In this document: positions 9,591-19,415 of the stretch, piece after piece | Layout: the number at the start of each line of letters is the position of its first letter | Numbering within the stretch: position 1 is the stretch's first letter | Assembly (NCBI GenBank): GCA_963703015.1 | Contig: OY969779.1 | Coordinates: forward strand, 1,240,001 to 1,304,000 | Reading direction: 5' to 3' | From: Methanobacterium_B sp963703015 | GTDB lineage: Archaea > Methanobacteriota > Methanobacteria > Methanobacteriales > Methanobacteriaceae | Length of the DNA: 64,000 nt | Notes under the pieces: generated by a model | What the model saw: only the letters and a program-made list of their open reading frames with translations | What the model was told of the DNA's origin: nothing | Database searches by the model: none | Position numbers and translations under genes: made by a program

Positions 9591-9732
9591 TATTTCCACC
9601 TCTACTGAATAATGTATATTTTTATGTTATTTTCAACTAAAATACAATTGGATCAAGCAGGACACATGAAATGAATCTTCAATGAAAAATTAAACGAATT
9701 GAATCTAAAAAAAAGGAATACATGAATCTACT

Positions 9733-10413
9733 TTAATCTAAAATTATGGATAATATTCTATCCTTGTCGGTTAGATCCTTCACTACGTAATCTGCACCTG
9801 CAGCCATCAGATCATTCTCAGAAAAATCTCCTGTAGCAACTCCAAGAGTGTTTACATTTAATTTTTGACCTCCCCAAATATCCCTTGGTGTATCTCCCAC
9901 CAGATAAACATGTTTTTTATCAATGTTTCCCATAATATTTTTAGATGCTTCCAGGGCTTTTTTTACCAGCCCACTTCTTTTTAAAACTCTATCACCAAAT
10001 CCACCAAATTGGAAATATTGCTTTAAACCGACTTTATCCAATTTAAGCCATGCTATTGCTTCCATATTTCCCGTGACTAGTCCCATGGGTATTTGGTGTT
10101 CCTGCATATCTTGAAGAAGTGGTTTAACTCCTTTAAGAACTTTGAGATCACCTATTTTTAGTGCTTCATTGAAATTATCATGCATAACAACCATACATTC
10201 TTCAAGACCTGATTTTATGGTATTAACATCAATATTTTCGTTTTTTAATGTGGTGCAGATTATTTTGAGGTCGGTCATTCCCTGCATGTTTCTCAAGGAC
10301 TTTGGATTTTCCACCCCATAAACTTGGGTCAGAGATTTTTTAAGTGCGTTGTAATGGCAGCTGGAACCAACTATCAGGGTTTTATCAATATCAAAAAGTA
10401 CCAATCTGTCCAT
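9733..10413 (-). CDS. HAD-superfamily hydrolase
   Basis: A 226-residue phosphatase-like protein of the haloacid dehalogenase superfamily. Motif I is FDIDKTL near residue 8 with the nucleophile Asp, motif II is GLVTGN near residue 116, and motif IV is VYLVGDTPRDI near residue 170. An alpha-helical cap lies between motifs I and II, as in phosphoglycolate-phosphatase-like enzymes. The gene starts 19 bases after the dadD stop with a strong GGGGGGAT site, so the two form an operon. The substrate is unknown; a role in nucleoside or deoxyribose phosphate salvage with DadD is possible but unproven. Confidence 0.8.
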   Translation of the reverse strand: MDRLVLFDIDKTLIVGSSCHYNALKKSLTQVYGVENPKSLRNMQGMTDLKIICTTLKNENIDVNTIKSGLEECMVVMHDNFNEALKIGDLKVLKGVKPLLQDMQEHQIPMGLVTGNMEAIAWLKLDKVGLKQYFQFGGFGDRVLKRSGLVKKALEASKNIMGNIDKKHVYLVGDTPRDIWGGQKLNVNTLGVATGDFSENDLMAAGADYVVKDLTDKDRILSIILD

Positions 10414-10432
10414 AAATTATCCCCCTAAAATA

Positions 10433-11728
10433 TTAGTCCCCCTTGGACAACATTTCTTCAGCTGCATTTTGGGCCATTTCAATTACCATCGCTTCATCAA
10501 TGGTTAAAAGTTTTTTATTTTCCATGAGTACTTGACCATTACAAATCACCGTGTCAACATCCCCACCCTGAGCAGAATAAACTAAGTGAGACATTGGATT
10601 TCTAAATGGAGTCAATCGAATGGTTTTAATGTCTAATAAAGCTAAATCTGCTTTTTTGCCAACTTCAATGGTCCCTATATCATCTTCCAGCCCAATGGCA
10701 GCAGCTCCGTTAATTGTGGCCATTTCATACACATTTTGAGCAGGAAGGACCGATGGATTTAAAGTGTTTACCTTCTGAAGCAGTGATGTGATTTTCATCT
10801 CTTCCAAAATGTCCAGGTTGTTGTTTGAAGCAGTTCCATCAGTTCCGATGGATACACATGCACCTTCAGCAAGTAGTTTAGAAATTGGAGCAATACCTGA
10901 AGCAAGTTTCATATTGCTTGATGGATTGTGGGATATTTTAGTCTGACTATTTTTGATCAGGGAAATTTCATCCTCTGAAAGCCAAACTGCATGTGCAGCT
11001 GTAACCTCTTCTCCTAGGAATCCTATTTCAGAGAGATATTCAAATGGTCGTTTACCCCTAGATTCCAGACTGTCTGAAACTTCTTTTTGGGTTTCAGATA
11101 CGTGTATATGGATTCTGTGTCCTGATTTGTTTGCCTCTTTTTTTACTTCTTCAAGAAGTTCTTGAGAACAGGTGTATGGAGAGTGGGGGCCATATGCAAC
11201 CTTTATCCTTCCATCAGCACTGTTGTGACATTTATCTATAATTCTTCTGGTTTCCTTGAATTCGTTTTTCCTTTTAGTTTCATCTCCAAAATCAATCATT
11301 CCGTGAGATAAAACTCCCCTCATTCCAGATTCATCCACTGCCTTTGCAACATGGTCCATGAAGAAGTACATGTCGTTGAAACAGGTTGTACCAGATTTGA
11401 TCATTTCTGCACATGCCAAAAGTGCACCTGCATAACAATAATCGCCGTTTAATTCAGCCTCAGCAGGCCATATGTGATCATTTAGCCATGTGTCAAGGGG
11501 CATGTCATCTGCAAGACCCCTCATGAGTGTCATTGAAAGATGTGTGTGTGTATTGACAAGCCCTGGAATTACAAGTTTTCCACTGGCATCTATTACTTCA
11601 TCTGCATCATTAAATTTAAGATCGTTCGAAATTTCCACTATTCCATCATTTTCTATTAAAATGGAGCTTTTTTTAATTTCATCCGCAATTAAAGTTGCAT
11701 TTTTTATAAGGATGTTTTTTGTTTCCAT
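10433..11728 (-). CDS. dadD: 5'-deoxyadenosine / S-adenosylhomocysteine deaminase
   Basis: A 431-residue amidohydrolase of the MtaD/DadD family. In methanogens this enzyme deaminates 5'-deoxyadenosine, S-adenosylhomocysteine and methylthioadenosine, recycling by-products of radical-SAM and methylation reactions. Metal-site motifs are NTHTHLSMTLMRG near residue 56, a HIHVSET histidine near residue 204, AAHAVW, and GTDGTASNNN near residue 296. The ATG at 11728 is chosen over one at 11791 because GGTGTGAAC precedes it and the longer start would add a hydrophobic lead absent from the family. It is probably first in an operon with the HAD gene. Confidence 0.85.
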   Translation of the reverse strand: METKNILIKNATLIADEIKKSSILIENDGIVEISNDLKFNDADEVIDASGKLVIPGLVNTHTHLSMTLMRGLADDMPLDTWLNDHIWPAEAELNGDYCYAGALLACAEMIKSGTTCFNDMYFFMDHVAKAVDESGMRGVLSHGMIDFGDETKRKNEFKETRRIIDKCHNSADGRIKVAYGPHSPYTCSQELLEEVKKEANKSGHRIHIHVSETQKEVSDSLESRGKRPFEYLSEIGFLGEEVTAAHAVWLSEDEISLIKNSQTKISHNPSSNMKLASGIAPISKLLAEGACVSIGTDGTASNNNLDILEEMKITSLLQKVNTLNPSVLPAQNVYEMATINGAAAIGLEDDIGTIEVGKKADLALLDIKTIRLTPFRNPMSHLVYSAQGGDVDTVICNGQVLMENKKLLTIDEAMVIEMAQNAAEEMLSKGD

Positions 11729-11838
11729 GTTCACACCAATTAAAATAATTGAGGGAAGAACATAAATACCTAACAGTTCAAATTTTAGCATGTTTCAAAT
11801 TAACTAATTATGATCATAGAATAGATAGGAGGACTTAA

Positions 11839-12699
11839 ATGCAAATCAGAATAGCCGTACCTTCCAAAGGAAGGATAAGTGATCCTGCTGTCAAACTTTT
11901 AGCCAAGGCAGGAATAGGAATAAAGGATACTGCCAACAGAAAGCTTTTTTCAGAAACCTATGACAAAGAAATAAGTGTTATGTTCACAAGGGCTGCAGAT
12001 ATTCCTGAATTTGTTGCAGATGGTGCAGCAGATATTGGAATGACAGGTCTTGATCTGATAGAAGAGAACAATGCAGATGTGGAAATACTTGAAGACCTAG
12101 ATTTCGGAAGTGCTAAACTGGTATTAGCAGTTCCCGATGAATCTGATATTGAATCTGCTACTGATATTTCAGATGGTTCTGTGGTTGCAACCGAATTTCC
12201 AAATTTAACCCGGAAATATCTTAAGTCTAAGGGAATTAATGCAAAAATTATAGAGTTGAGTGGTTCAACAGAGATTGCTCCGTTTATTGGTGTTGCTGAC
12301 ATAATAACAGATCTGACCAGCACAGGCACCACACTCAAGATGAACCATCTTAAAATTATAGACACCGTCTTAGAAAGCTCCATTAAACTTATAGCCAATA
12401 AGAAAAGTTTCAGTATTAATAATGAAAAAATTGAAGCCATTCGAACTGGAATTAAGGGAGTTTTAGATGCTGAAGGTAAAAAACTCGTTATGATGAATGT
12501 TGAGAAGAGTTTCCTTGAGGATGTGAAGAAAGCCATGCCCGGACTCACAGGGCCAACAGTTTCGAGTGTTCTATCAAGTAAAGATGTTGTAGCAGTCCAT
12601 GCAGTTGTTGATGAAAAAGATGTTTTCAACTTGGTTAATCGTTTGAAAAAAATTGGAGCTAGGGATATTCTTGTAGTGCCAATTGAAAGAATCATCTGA
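11839..12699 (+). CDS. hisG: ATP phosphoribosyltransferase (long form)
   Basis: A 286-residue HisG that condenses ATP and PRPP in the first step of histidine synthesis. The N-terminal catalytic part starts IRIAVPSKGRISDPAV, DIGMTGLDLI lies near residue 73, and the PRPP loop region IITDLTSTGTTL is near residue 154. The C-terminal 80 residues form the ACT-like regulatory domain of the long form, which binds histidine for feedback control and needs no HisZ. A strong site, AGGAGGAC, precedes the ATG. hisH is elsewhere in the window (50261), so histidine genes are scattered. Confidence 0.93.
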   Translation: MQIRIAVPSKGRISDPAVKLLAKAGIGIKDTANRKLFSETYDKEISVMFTRAADIPEFVADGAADIGMTGLDLIEENNADVEILEDLDFGSAKLVLAVPDESDIESATDISDGSVVATEFPNLTRKYLKSKGINAKIIELSGSTEIAPFIGVADIITDLTSTGTTLKMNHLKIIDTVLESSIKLIANKKSFSINNEKIEAIRTGIKGVLDAEGKKLVMMNVEKSFLEDVKKAMPGLTGPTVSSVLSSKDVVAVHAVVDEKDVFNLVNRLKKIGARDILVVPIERII

Positions 12700-12715
12700 G
12701 GAGAGTTGTTAATCT

Positions 12716-13495
12716 ATGAAATTAATGGGTTTTAAATCTGGTAATGCTGAAAAGGTTGGGATTGTTTCAGATGAAAAATTGATTGAAATAGATTGTTCAA
12801 TGATCAATGCCCTAAACAGCCCAGATATCAGTGCTATTAAACGAGTGAAAACCCACAATATTGCTGAATTGGAAATTATACCACCCATTAGACCTTCAAA
12901 GATCGTTTGTGTGGGTTTAAACTACCAGGATCATGCCAAGGAATTGGATATGGAACTTCCAACAGAACCCATAATCTTCATAAAGCCTTCAACAACAATA
13001 ATTGGACATTTAGATCCTATAATTTATCCTAAAACTTCCACACAAGTTGATTATGAAGCAGAACTTGGAATTGTCATATCTAAAGAAGCTCATATGGTGG
13101 ATAGAAAAAATGCACATGAATTCATTGGAGGCTTCACAGTTGTTAACGATGTCACAGCAAGGGACAAACAAAGGAAAGATGTTCAGTGGACTCGTGCAAA
13201 AAGTTTTGACACATTTGCACCCATTGGGCCATGTATAGAAACTGAAGTAGATCCAATGAATCTGAATATTTCTTTAAAGCTTAACAATAAGGTTAAGCAG
13301 AATTCCAATACAAAAAATATGATTTTTAGTGTCAACGAACTTGTAGAATTTATATCAAACATCATGACACTCTTGCCAGGAGATATAATCTCGACAGGAA
13401 CCCCTCCAGGGGTTGGACCAATGCACGTAGGGGATAATGTGGAAATTGAAATTGAAGGTATTGGTACATTAAAAAATTATTTAAAATCTGAATAA
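12716..13495 (+). CDS. Fumarylacetoacetate hydrolase family protein
   Basis: A 259-residue FAH-superfamily enzyme, probably a metal-dependent hydrolase, decarboxylase or isomerase acting on a 2-oxo acid. The family motifs are visible: VCVGLNYQDHAKEL near residue 62, IFIKPSTTIIGH near residue 82, YEAELGIVISK near residue 113 with the acidic metal ligands, and the C-terminal GDIISTGTPPGVG. Members of this length are often called acylpyruvase or oxaloacetate tautomerase-like. The gene starts 16 bases after hisG with a GAGGAG site and is likely co-transcribed. No link to histidine synthesis is known to me. Confidence 0.85.
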   Translation: MKLMGFKSGNAEKVGIVSDEKLIEIDCSMINALNSPDISAIKRVKTHNIAELEIIPPIRPSKIVCVGLNYQDHAKELDMELPTEPIIFIKPSTTIIGHLDPIIYPKTSTQVDYEAELGIVISKEAHMVDRKNAHEFIGGFTVVNDVTARDKQRKDVQWTRAKSFDTFAPIGPCIETEVDPMNLNISLKLNNKVKQNSNTKNMIFSVNELVEFISNIMTLLPGDIISTGTPPGVGPMHVGDNVEIEIEGIGTLKNYLKSE

Positions 13496-13547
13496 ATTAA
13501 ATGGTCCTTATTTTAAAATAAAAATATAAGAATAGAAAGGATTAATT

Positions 13548-16424
13548 TCATCCTTCTATGTATATTGCAGGTTTGTATGGCATGGCATTTTTGGATTTGT
13601 TTTCAGGGTCGTAGGTTGGTTTATCATAGACAATAATTTCTGCATCTGCTTCCGCTGAAAGGAATTCAATTGAATCCTTTAATATTGAATATTCATCGAT
13701 GATTCCCACATATTTCATTTTTGTCATTTCTTTGCCGATTTTCTTTGCAAATTCAGCAATTTCCTTTTTGTTGTCGTGAATATTTTGTTTAATGGCTGTT
13801 TGCATTATTTTTCCTATGTCAGGCTTACCAATGCCGTCTGCAATTTCAAATAATTTCCATTTCCATTCTGGAGCCACGTATATATGGATCTTTTGAGGTT
13901 TGATATTTATGACCTTTTTAATTTCATTTATATCCTGTGAAAGTCCGTGAACTATTTCTTCACCCTTTTGAACAGATTCATCCACAAGCTCAGCAAAGTA
14001 CTCTGGCCAAGCTGTTGTGGACACCAGACCTTCTCCTCCAAATTTGTTCCATAGTTCTTCACATCCATGTGGTATGAATGGAACCATGAGCCTGATCCAC
14101 ACTCCCAATAGGTACACCAGAACTTCTGCAGTTTCATTCATTGCTTCTTCATCTTCAGTTTGGTGCTCTATTCTGTAGAACAAATGATCTATATCCTTTT
14201 TAAATAGGAAAAATGCCTCTTGTAGTGCTTTTCTTGTTTGGAATCCTTCTAATGCTTCTGTTGCATCTTTTATTCGCATGTTCACTTGTGCAAGCATCCA
14301 TTTGCTTATTGGCTGTTCAACAGACGGAGGGTTTAGATGATCCATGATGAGTATTTGAGAACCGTAGATTTTTTCCACGCGTCGGGCAAATTCAGAGAAC
14401 CATTCCATACGTTTGCTGATTCCCTTTACCTCATTTTCTCTCCAGTCAAAATCCTGCCAAGGCTCTGCAGAGGACATTAAAAATAGCCTGATCACATCAG
14501 AACCATAGGTGTTGATTGCATCCTCAAGCATGATGATGTTTCCCTTGGAAGAAGACATTTTATTTCCCTCCAAAAGTCCCATTCCGAACACAACTATACC
14601 TTGAGGCCATTTATCCTTCGGAAATATTGCTGAATGATGGAACATGTGGAATGAAAGGTGGTTACCAACCAGATCCTTGGCAGATAACCTCCAGTCAAGA
14701 GGATACCAGTAGTTGAATTCATCCCTCATTTGCTTTGTAAGTTCACTGCCTATCTTAACTGAAGAGTTATCAGATTTAATATCTAAAAATACTTCATCAA
14801 AGAATTCATCGTTGAGATCTTCTGGATCTATTGAATTCATGTACTTTGCAATGGTGTAATAGGCCATGTATATGGTTGAATCACTTAAAGGCTCTATTAA
14901 CCAGTCTGTGTTCCATGGTAATTTAGTTCCCAGCCCAATTCTACGTGAACAAGCCCAATCCTGCAGCCATCCTATGTAGTAATTGAAGTTGGCCCGGATT
15001 TCTTCGGGTATTATGTTCATGTTCTTGAGGCATTGGTAGGTTAATTCCTTCCATTCTTCATCTGAGTACTTGAGGAACCATTGATCTTCCAGGATTTTAA
15101 CAACACATTTTGTACCGCAACGGCAAATAACTGGTCTTTCTGAGAATTCAAACAGTATATCTCCGAGTTTATCTTTAAGGAGGAGTTGTATAATTTCATC
15201 CCGAGCATCTACAACTTTGTATCCATTGTAATCCCCAGTTTTCTCATCCATAACACCCTTTGCATGTTCCAACTTGTATATTTCATTGGTTGCTTCCTTG
15301 AGATTAGGATCCTTTTGATGTTTCACATCAAACTTATCAAGCATGTCCTGGGCCGGAATCTCTCCATAACCCTTTAGTTTAATTATTCCCACCGGTTGTA
15401 TTGTCTTGATTTCTTCAACAAGCCCAAATTTCTCGAGTAGCTCATCGTTCTTTTTGAGGTCTTGAAGTGCTATTAAATCTGCCGGAGCATGACCCGGTAC
15501 AGAATAAACCACTCCTGTTCCATACTCTGGATCTACAAATGATGCAGGAAGTACTATGTGTTCAATTCCAGTTAATGGATTTTTAACATATTTTCCAACC
15601 AGTTCGCTGGCATCAACATCTCCCGCAATTTCAATGTTCTTCTTTTGATTAGTTAAATTATCATAAGCATCCTTTGCAATGATCCAATTTTCATCGTCGA
15701 TCTTTATCTTGATGTAATCTTCATCAGGGTTCAACCATAAATTTGTGGCACCAAACAGAGTTTCTGGTCTGAATGTGGCTGCAACAAGATAGTTTCCATC
15801 CAATTCAAATTTGATTAGGGTAAGTTCGTTTATTCCAACTCCTTCACCCTCCAGCAGATCATGATCCCCAACAGGATTCTGATCTTCAGGACAGTACTTC
15901 ACTGGATGTTCTCCAATGCCTACCAAGCCCATATTCTTCAATTTTCTAAACTGCCACTCTATAAATTTTTGATAGTGCGGATCTAATGTTTTGAACTCCC
16001 TTCTCCAGTCTATGGAATATCCCATTCTTGTCATGACATCGTGGTACTCTTCACCGAAGTACTTCACAATATACTCAGGATCCGTAAATTTTGCGAGTTC
16101 TGATTCAGGTACTTTGTGAATGTTCTTGTAAATATCAAGGGTCCATGGATCTTGCCTCTGTATACGTTTGGCAATACCTACCACAGGAGCTCCTGTAACA
16201 TGCCATCCCATTGGAAACAAGACATTGTATCCTTGCATTCTCTTAAAACGTGCATATACATCAGGTACTGTGTAGGTCCTTCCGTGGCCCACGTGCATTG
16301 CACCGCTCGGATACGGATATGCAACTGTTACGTATACTTTCTTTTTGTTGTTGGGATCTGACTGGAATATATTGGATTCTTGCCAAACCCTCTGCCATTT
16401 CTCTTCAATTTTAATATCGGTCAA
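13548..16424 (-). CDS. leuS: Leucyl-tRNA synthetase (archaeal type)
   Basis: A 958-residue class I aminoacyl-tRNA synthetase charging tRNA-Leu. The HIGH motif appears as GAMHVGHGRTY near residue 43 and the KMSKS motif as GNKMSSSKGN near residue 640. Between them lies the editing (CP1) domain, with the conserved VVAATFRPETLFGATN segment. The C-terminal domain ends in the archaeal/eukaryal-type region. The start is TTG at 16424, supported by an almost perfect Shine-Dalgarno GGGGTGATC three bases upstream; there is no better ATG nearby. The length is normal for the archaeal family. Confidence 0.93.
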   Translation of the reverse strand: MTDIKIEEKWQRVWQESNIFQSDPNNKKKVYVTVAYPYPSGAMHVGHGRTYTVPDVYARFKRMQGYNVLFPMGWHVTGAPVVGIAKRIQRQDPWTLDIYKNIHKVPESELAKFTDPEYIVKYFGEEYHDVMTRMGYSIDWRREFKTLDPHYQKFIEWQFRKLKNMGLVGIGEHPVKYCPEDQNPVGDHDLLEGEGVGINELTLIKFELDGNYLVAATFRPETLFGATNLWLNPDEDYIKIKIDDENWIIAKDAYDNLTNQKKNIEIAGDVDASELVGKYVKNPLTGIEHIVLPASFVDPEYGTGVVYSVPGHAPADLIALQDLKKNDELLEKFGLVEEIKTIQPVGIIKLKGYGEIPAQDMLDKFDVKHQKDPNLKEATNEIYKLEHAKGVMDEKTGDYNGYKVVDARDEIIQLLLKDKLGDILFEFSERPVICRCGTKCVVKILEDQWFLKYSDEEWKELTYQCLKNMNIIPEEIRANFNYYIGWLQDWACSRRIGLGTKLPWNTDWLIEPLSDSTIYMAYYTIAKYMNSIDPEDLNDEFFDEVFLDIKSDNSSVKIGSELTKQMRDEFNYWYPLDWRLSAKDLVGNHLSFHMFHHSAIFPKDKWPQGIVVFGMGLLEGNKMSSSKGNIIMLEDAINTYGSDVIRLFLMSSAEPWQDFDWRENEVKGISKRMEWFSEFARRVEKIYGSQILIMDHLNPPSVEQPISKWMLAQVNMRIKDATEALEGFQTRKALQEAFFLFKKDIDHLFYRIEHQTEDEEAMNETAEVLVYLLGVWIRLMVPFIPHGCEELWNKFGGEGLVSTTAWPEYFAELVDESVQKGEEIVHGLSQDINEIKKVINIKPQKIHIYVAPEWKWKLFEIADGIGKPDIGKIMQTAIKQNIHDNKKEIAEFAKKIGKEMTKMKYVGIIDEYSILKDSIEFLSAEADAEIIVYDKPTYDPENKSKNAMPYKPAIYIEG

Positions 16425-16575
16425 CTGATCACCCCAGAATAAAACTTAAATTTCAATTAAAATTCTATCATGAATTTCAAAATCAAATATTAGATCTATT
16501 AATGTTTGAATTTTATATGAATTGAATTTTATAACATATTTAATTCTCGACAATAATATGTAAACTGCAATTCAT

Positions 16576-16896
16576 TTAAACCACTTGATCTACTTCTATA
16601 TCCAGCCATTTGAAATATTTTTTAGAACCCCTTTCTATTGATAACTCCAGTACACATGGTGTATCATAACTGTGAATTTCTTCTACCTTCTTAATCACAT
16701 TTTCCACCATATCACTCCGTGTTTTAATGAAAATGAGAGATTCTGAATCTTCTTCTATCTCACCATTCCATCTGTAGATGGATTCTATGGCAGGCACAAT
16801 GTTCACACATGCAGCAAGTCTTTCTTGAACCAGCACCCTGGCAATTTTTCTTGATTCTGAAATATCTGATGTTGTAACATATATGCTGGAGTACAT
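16576..16896 (-). CDS. cutA: CutA1 divalent-cation tolerance protein
   Basis: A 106-residue CutA1 homologue, a trimeric ferredoxin-fold protein linked to divalent metal tolerance though its true role is unsettled. Recognisable parts are the YVTTSDISESRKIARVLV lead, LAACVNIVPAIESIYRWNGEIE near residues 30-51, and the C-terminal YFKWLDIEV. It follows nadE by two bases, and its ribosome site AGGAG lies inside the last codons of nadE, so translation is probably coupled. Confidence 0.9.
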   Translation of the reverse strand: MYSSIYVTTSDISESRKIARVLVQERLAACVNIVPAIESIYRWNGEIEEDSESLIFIKTRSDMVENVIKKVEEIHSYDTPCVLELSIERGSKKYFKWLDIEVDQVV

Positions 16897-16898
16897 CT

Positions 16899-17732
16899 TT
16901 AAAAACTCCTAACATTAGGTTCAGGTGTTGGAGCAGGTTCTAATTTGTGTTTTGAACTTTGAACTTTGCTTTTTATCCTTAAAACTTCTTCCACAGGAAT
17001 ATCCAGATTTTCTGCAATTTTCTGGTCATCTATCCCTTCATCAACCATCATGAAAAGGAGCTTGTCCAATGTTTCATATTTGATACCTAATTCCTCTTCA
17101 TCTGTTTGTCCATGCCAAAGTCCTGCTGTTGGTGCCTTTTTAATAATGTTTTCTGGAACCCCTAATATTTGAGCGATACTCCTTACTTCTGTCTTGTATA
17201 AATTTCCTATTGGAAGAATATCCACGCCACCATCTCCATACTTGGTGAAGTAGCCAATTAGAAGTTCTGTTCTGTTTCCAGTTCCAACTACCATCCTTCC
17301 AAGATCGTTGGCATGGTAGTAAAGGATCATCATCCTGATTCTGGCCTTTAAATTTGCATTTGCAAGATTCCTTGAAGGAGTGTTTTTGAGCTTGTTGCTC
17401 ACAGAATGCATGCAGAGCTCATTGAAAGGGCTGATGAGATCATCAACATGTATAATTTCGTATTCAATTCCCAATTCTTCAGCCACTGTTACAGCATCTT
17501 CAATATCCTCGTATGAAGTTGTCTCAGTTGGCATTATTATGCCTAGAATCTGCTCTTTTTCAAGCGATCTTGCACATAAGTAGGCTGTTGCAGCAGAATC
17601 TATACCACCACTGAGTCCAATTACTACTCCTGCACTTCTGGACTGTGTTACTTGGTCTTTGATAAATTCAGAGATTTGTTTGATGATTTTTTCACCATCA
17701 TCCATGGGAATATCGACGCTTTTTTCTTTCAT
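16899..17732 (-). CDS. nadE: Ammonia-dependent NAD+ synthetase
   Basis: A 277-residue NadE that amidates deamido-NAD to NAD using ATP and ammonia. The PP-loop SGGIDSAATAYL near residues 45-56 binds ATP. GTGNRTELLIGYFTKYGDGG near residue 155 is the second signature, and PTAGLWHGQTDEEELG near residue 205 closes the active site. No glutaminase domain is present, so it uses free ammonia, as usual for methanogens. The C-terminal tail after residue 255 is a short Pro-rich extension. AAGGGTT precedes the ATG. Confidence 0.93.
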   Translation of the reverse strand: MKEKSVDIPMDDGEKIIKQISEFIKDQVTQSRSAGVVIGLSGGIDSAATAYLCARSLEKEQILGIIMPTETTSYEDIEDAVTVAEELGIEYEIIHVDDLISPFNELCMHSVSNKLKNTPSRNLANANLKARIRMMILYYHANDLGRMVVGTGNRTELLIGYFTKYGDGGVDILPIGNLYKTEVRSIAQILGVPENIIKKAPTAGLWHGQTDEEELGIKYETLDKLLFMMVDEGIDDQKIAENLDIPVEEVLRIKSKVQSSKHKLEPAPTPEPNVRSF

Positions 17733-17944
17733 TTTTAAACCCTTGTTTACATATTTTGGTTATTAACTCTACAATTCTTTCTGTTTTTCAATCTAATATA
17801 ATTTTTAAATGAAATTCTTTGTGAAATGGATCATGTTTTTATGAGATTGATCATCTATACTATAGAATACTTTAAAACTAACTACAACATATCTTACTAC
17901 TAAAAATGTTTACTAATTTTTAGTTACATAACTGGAGGAGTATC

Positions 17945-18943
17945 ATGGCATTCAAAGACATTTTTAAGTTTAATAAAGGAAAAACAACATTCGTATTTAT
18001 AGGTGGTAAAGGTGGGGTTGGTAAAACTACAATTTCCGCTGCTACAGCATTATGGTTTGCTAGACAGGGAAAACACACCCTTATCATTTCTACAGATCCA
18101 GCACATTCACTTTCAGATTCCTATGAAAGGAACATTGGACACAACCCAACACCAATTGCAGAAAATCTTGAAGCCCTCGAAATCGACCCAGAAATTGCTA
18201 TGCAAGATTACCAGACAAAAATGCAGGAACAACAGGCCCTAAATCCAGGTATGGACATGGGAATGATGCAGGACCAGATGGATATGGCTTCAATGGCTCC
18301 AGGTATAGATGAAGCTGCTGCATTTGACAAATTTTTACAGTACATGATGACCGACGAGTACGATATTGTTATCTTCGATACCGCACCAACAGGCCACACA
18401 CTGAGATTACTTTCAATGCCTGAAATGATGGATTCCTGGGTTGGTAAGATGATCACCATTAGACGCCAGGTTGGAAGTATGGCCAAGGCATTTAAGAACA
18501 TCATGCCATTCATGGGAGACGAAGAGGAAGAAGATAAGGCCCTTGAAGATATGGAAGAAACCAAAAAAAAGATCAAAGAAGCCAGGGGAATCATGGCAGA
18601 TCCAATGAGAACAACCTTCAAAACCGTTGTTATACCTGAAGAAATGTCCATATACGAATCAGAACGTGCAATGCAGGCACTTAAAAAGTTCAATATGACA
18701 ACTGATGGTGTCATAGTCAACCAGATCCAGCCTGAAGAAGCTGACTGTGAATTCTGTGCTGCAAGAAGGAAGATACAGGAACAAAGATTGAAAACCATTC
18801 AAGAAAAATTCGGCCAGCAAGTTATTGCAGAAATTCCTCTACAAAAACACGAAGTTAAAGGAATGGAACGTTTAACAGAAATTGGAGATATTCTCTACGG
18901 AGATCATCTTGACGACGAAGTTAAGGCAATTCCAATGAACTAG
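17945..18943 (+). CDS. Get3/ArsA-family ATPase (TRC40 homologue)
   Basis: A 332-residue deviant-Walker ATPase of the ArsA/Get3 family. The P-loop is GGKGGVGKTT near residue 22 and switch I is STDPAHSLSDS near residue 51. DTAPTGHTLRLL lies near residue 140, and the zinc CxxC in CEFCAARR near residue 263 is typical of Get3-like dimers. A methionine-rich stretch at about residues 93-121 corresponds to the client-binding region, which favours tail-anchored membrane-protein targeting over arsenite export. No arsenic genes are nearby. A strong GGAGGAG site precedes the ATG. Confidence 0.85.
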   Translation: MAFKDIFKFNKGKTTFVFIGGKGGVGKTTISAATALWFARQGKHTLIISTDPAHSLSDSYERNIGHNPTPIAENLEALEIDPEIAMQDYQTKMQEQQALNPGMDMGMMQDQMDMASMAPGIDEAAAFDKFLQYMMTDEYDIVIFDTAPTGHTLRLLSMPEMMDSWVGKMITIRRQVGSMAKAFKNIMPFMGDEEEEDKALEDMEETKKKIKEARGIMADPMRTTFKTVVIPEEMSIYESERAMQALKKFNMTTDGVIVNQIQPEEADCEFCAARRKIQEQRLKTIQEKFGQQVIAEIPLQKHEVKGMERLTEIGDILYGDHLDDEVKAIPMN

Positions 18944-18971
18944 GGAAACCCTCAAATTCCCCTATTTTTTT
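18943..18971 (+). terminator. Hairpin plus T-tract after the Get3/ArsA gene
   Basis: A short stem (GGGAA at 18943-18947 with TTCCC at 18957-18961) overlaps the stop codon and is followed by seven T residues at 18965-18971. This resembles a weak intrinsic terminator. The downstream cupin gene, 18 bases further on, lacks a ribosome site and may be read from its own promoter as a leaderless transcript. Confidence 0.45.
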
Positions 18972-18988
18972 ATATTTTATTCAAAACC

Positions 18989-19357
18989 ATGCTCATCAAG
19001 GACATAAAAAGATCAAAATACTTCAAAGCAGTCGATGAAACAGTTCTATCAGAATTGTTACACCCCAAAAACGACGAAATCAAACTGGACTTCAGCATTG
19101 CACATGCAGTTCTCAAACCTGGAAAATCTTCACTGCCACATATTCTTAAGGAATCTGTGGAGGTTTACTACATACTGGAGGGTCAAGGTCAGATGCATAT
19201 TGACCACGATGTGGAAACTGTAGAATCAGGCCAGGCAGTTTACATTCCCCCTAAAAAAAATCAGTGGATAAAAAACACCGGTAAAGAAAATCTTAAATTT
19301 CTATGCATAGTATCTCCACCATGGAGAGAATCTGATGAAGAGCTAATCAGCAATTAA
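18989..19357 (+). CDS. Cupin-domain protein
   Basis: A 122-residue single-domain cupin. The first cupin motif spans PHILKESVEVYYILEGQG with one His and two Glu, and the second is ESGQAVYIPPKKNQWIKNTG; the final His of the second motif is replaced (NQW instead of the common xHx). Metal binding may therefore be altered. No ribosome site precedes the ATG, and the A+T-rich gap after a probable terminator suggests a leaderless start. The ligand is unknown; small archaeal cupins include sugar isomerases and dioxygenase-like proteins. Confidence 0.7.
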   Translation: MLIKDIKRSKYFKAVDETVLSELLHPKNDEIKLDFSIAHAVLKPGKSSLPHILKESVEVYYILEGQGQMHIDHDVETVESGQAVYIPPKKNQWIKNTGKENLKFLCIVSPPWRESDEELISN

Positions 19358-19415
19358 ATGCATAATTTATTTATAATTTTATTTTCGAGCAGTAACTGAG
19401 TATTTTAGTCCCTAT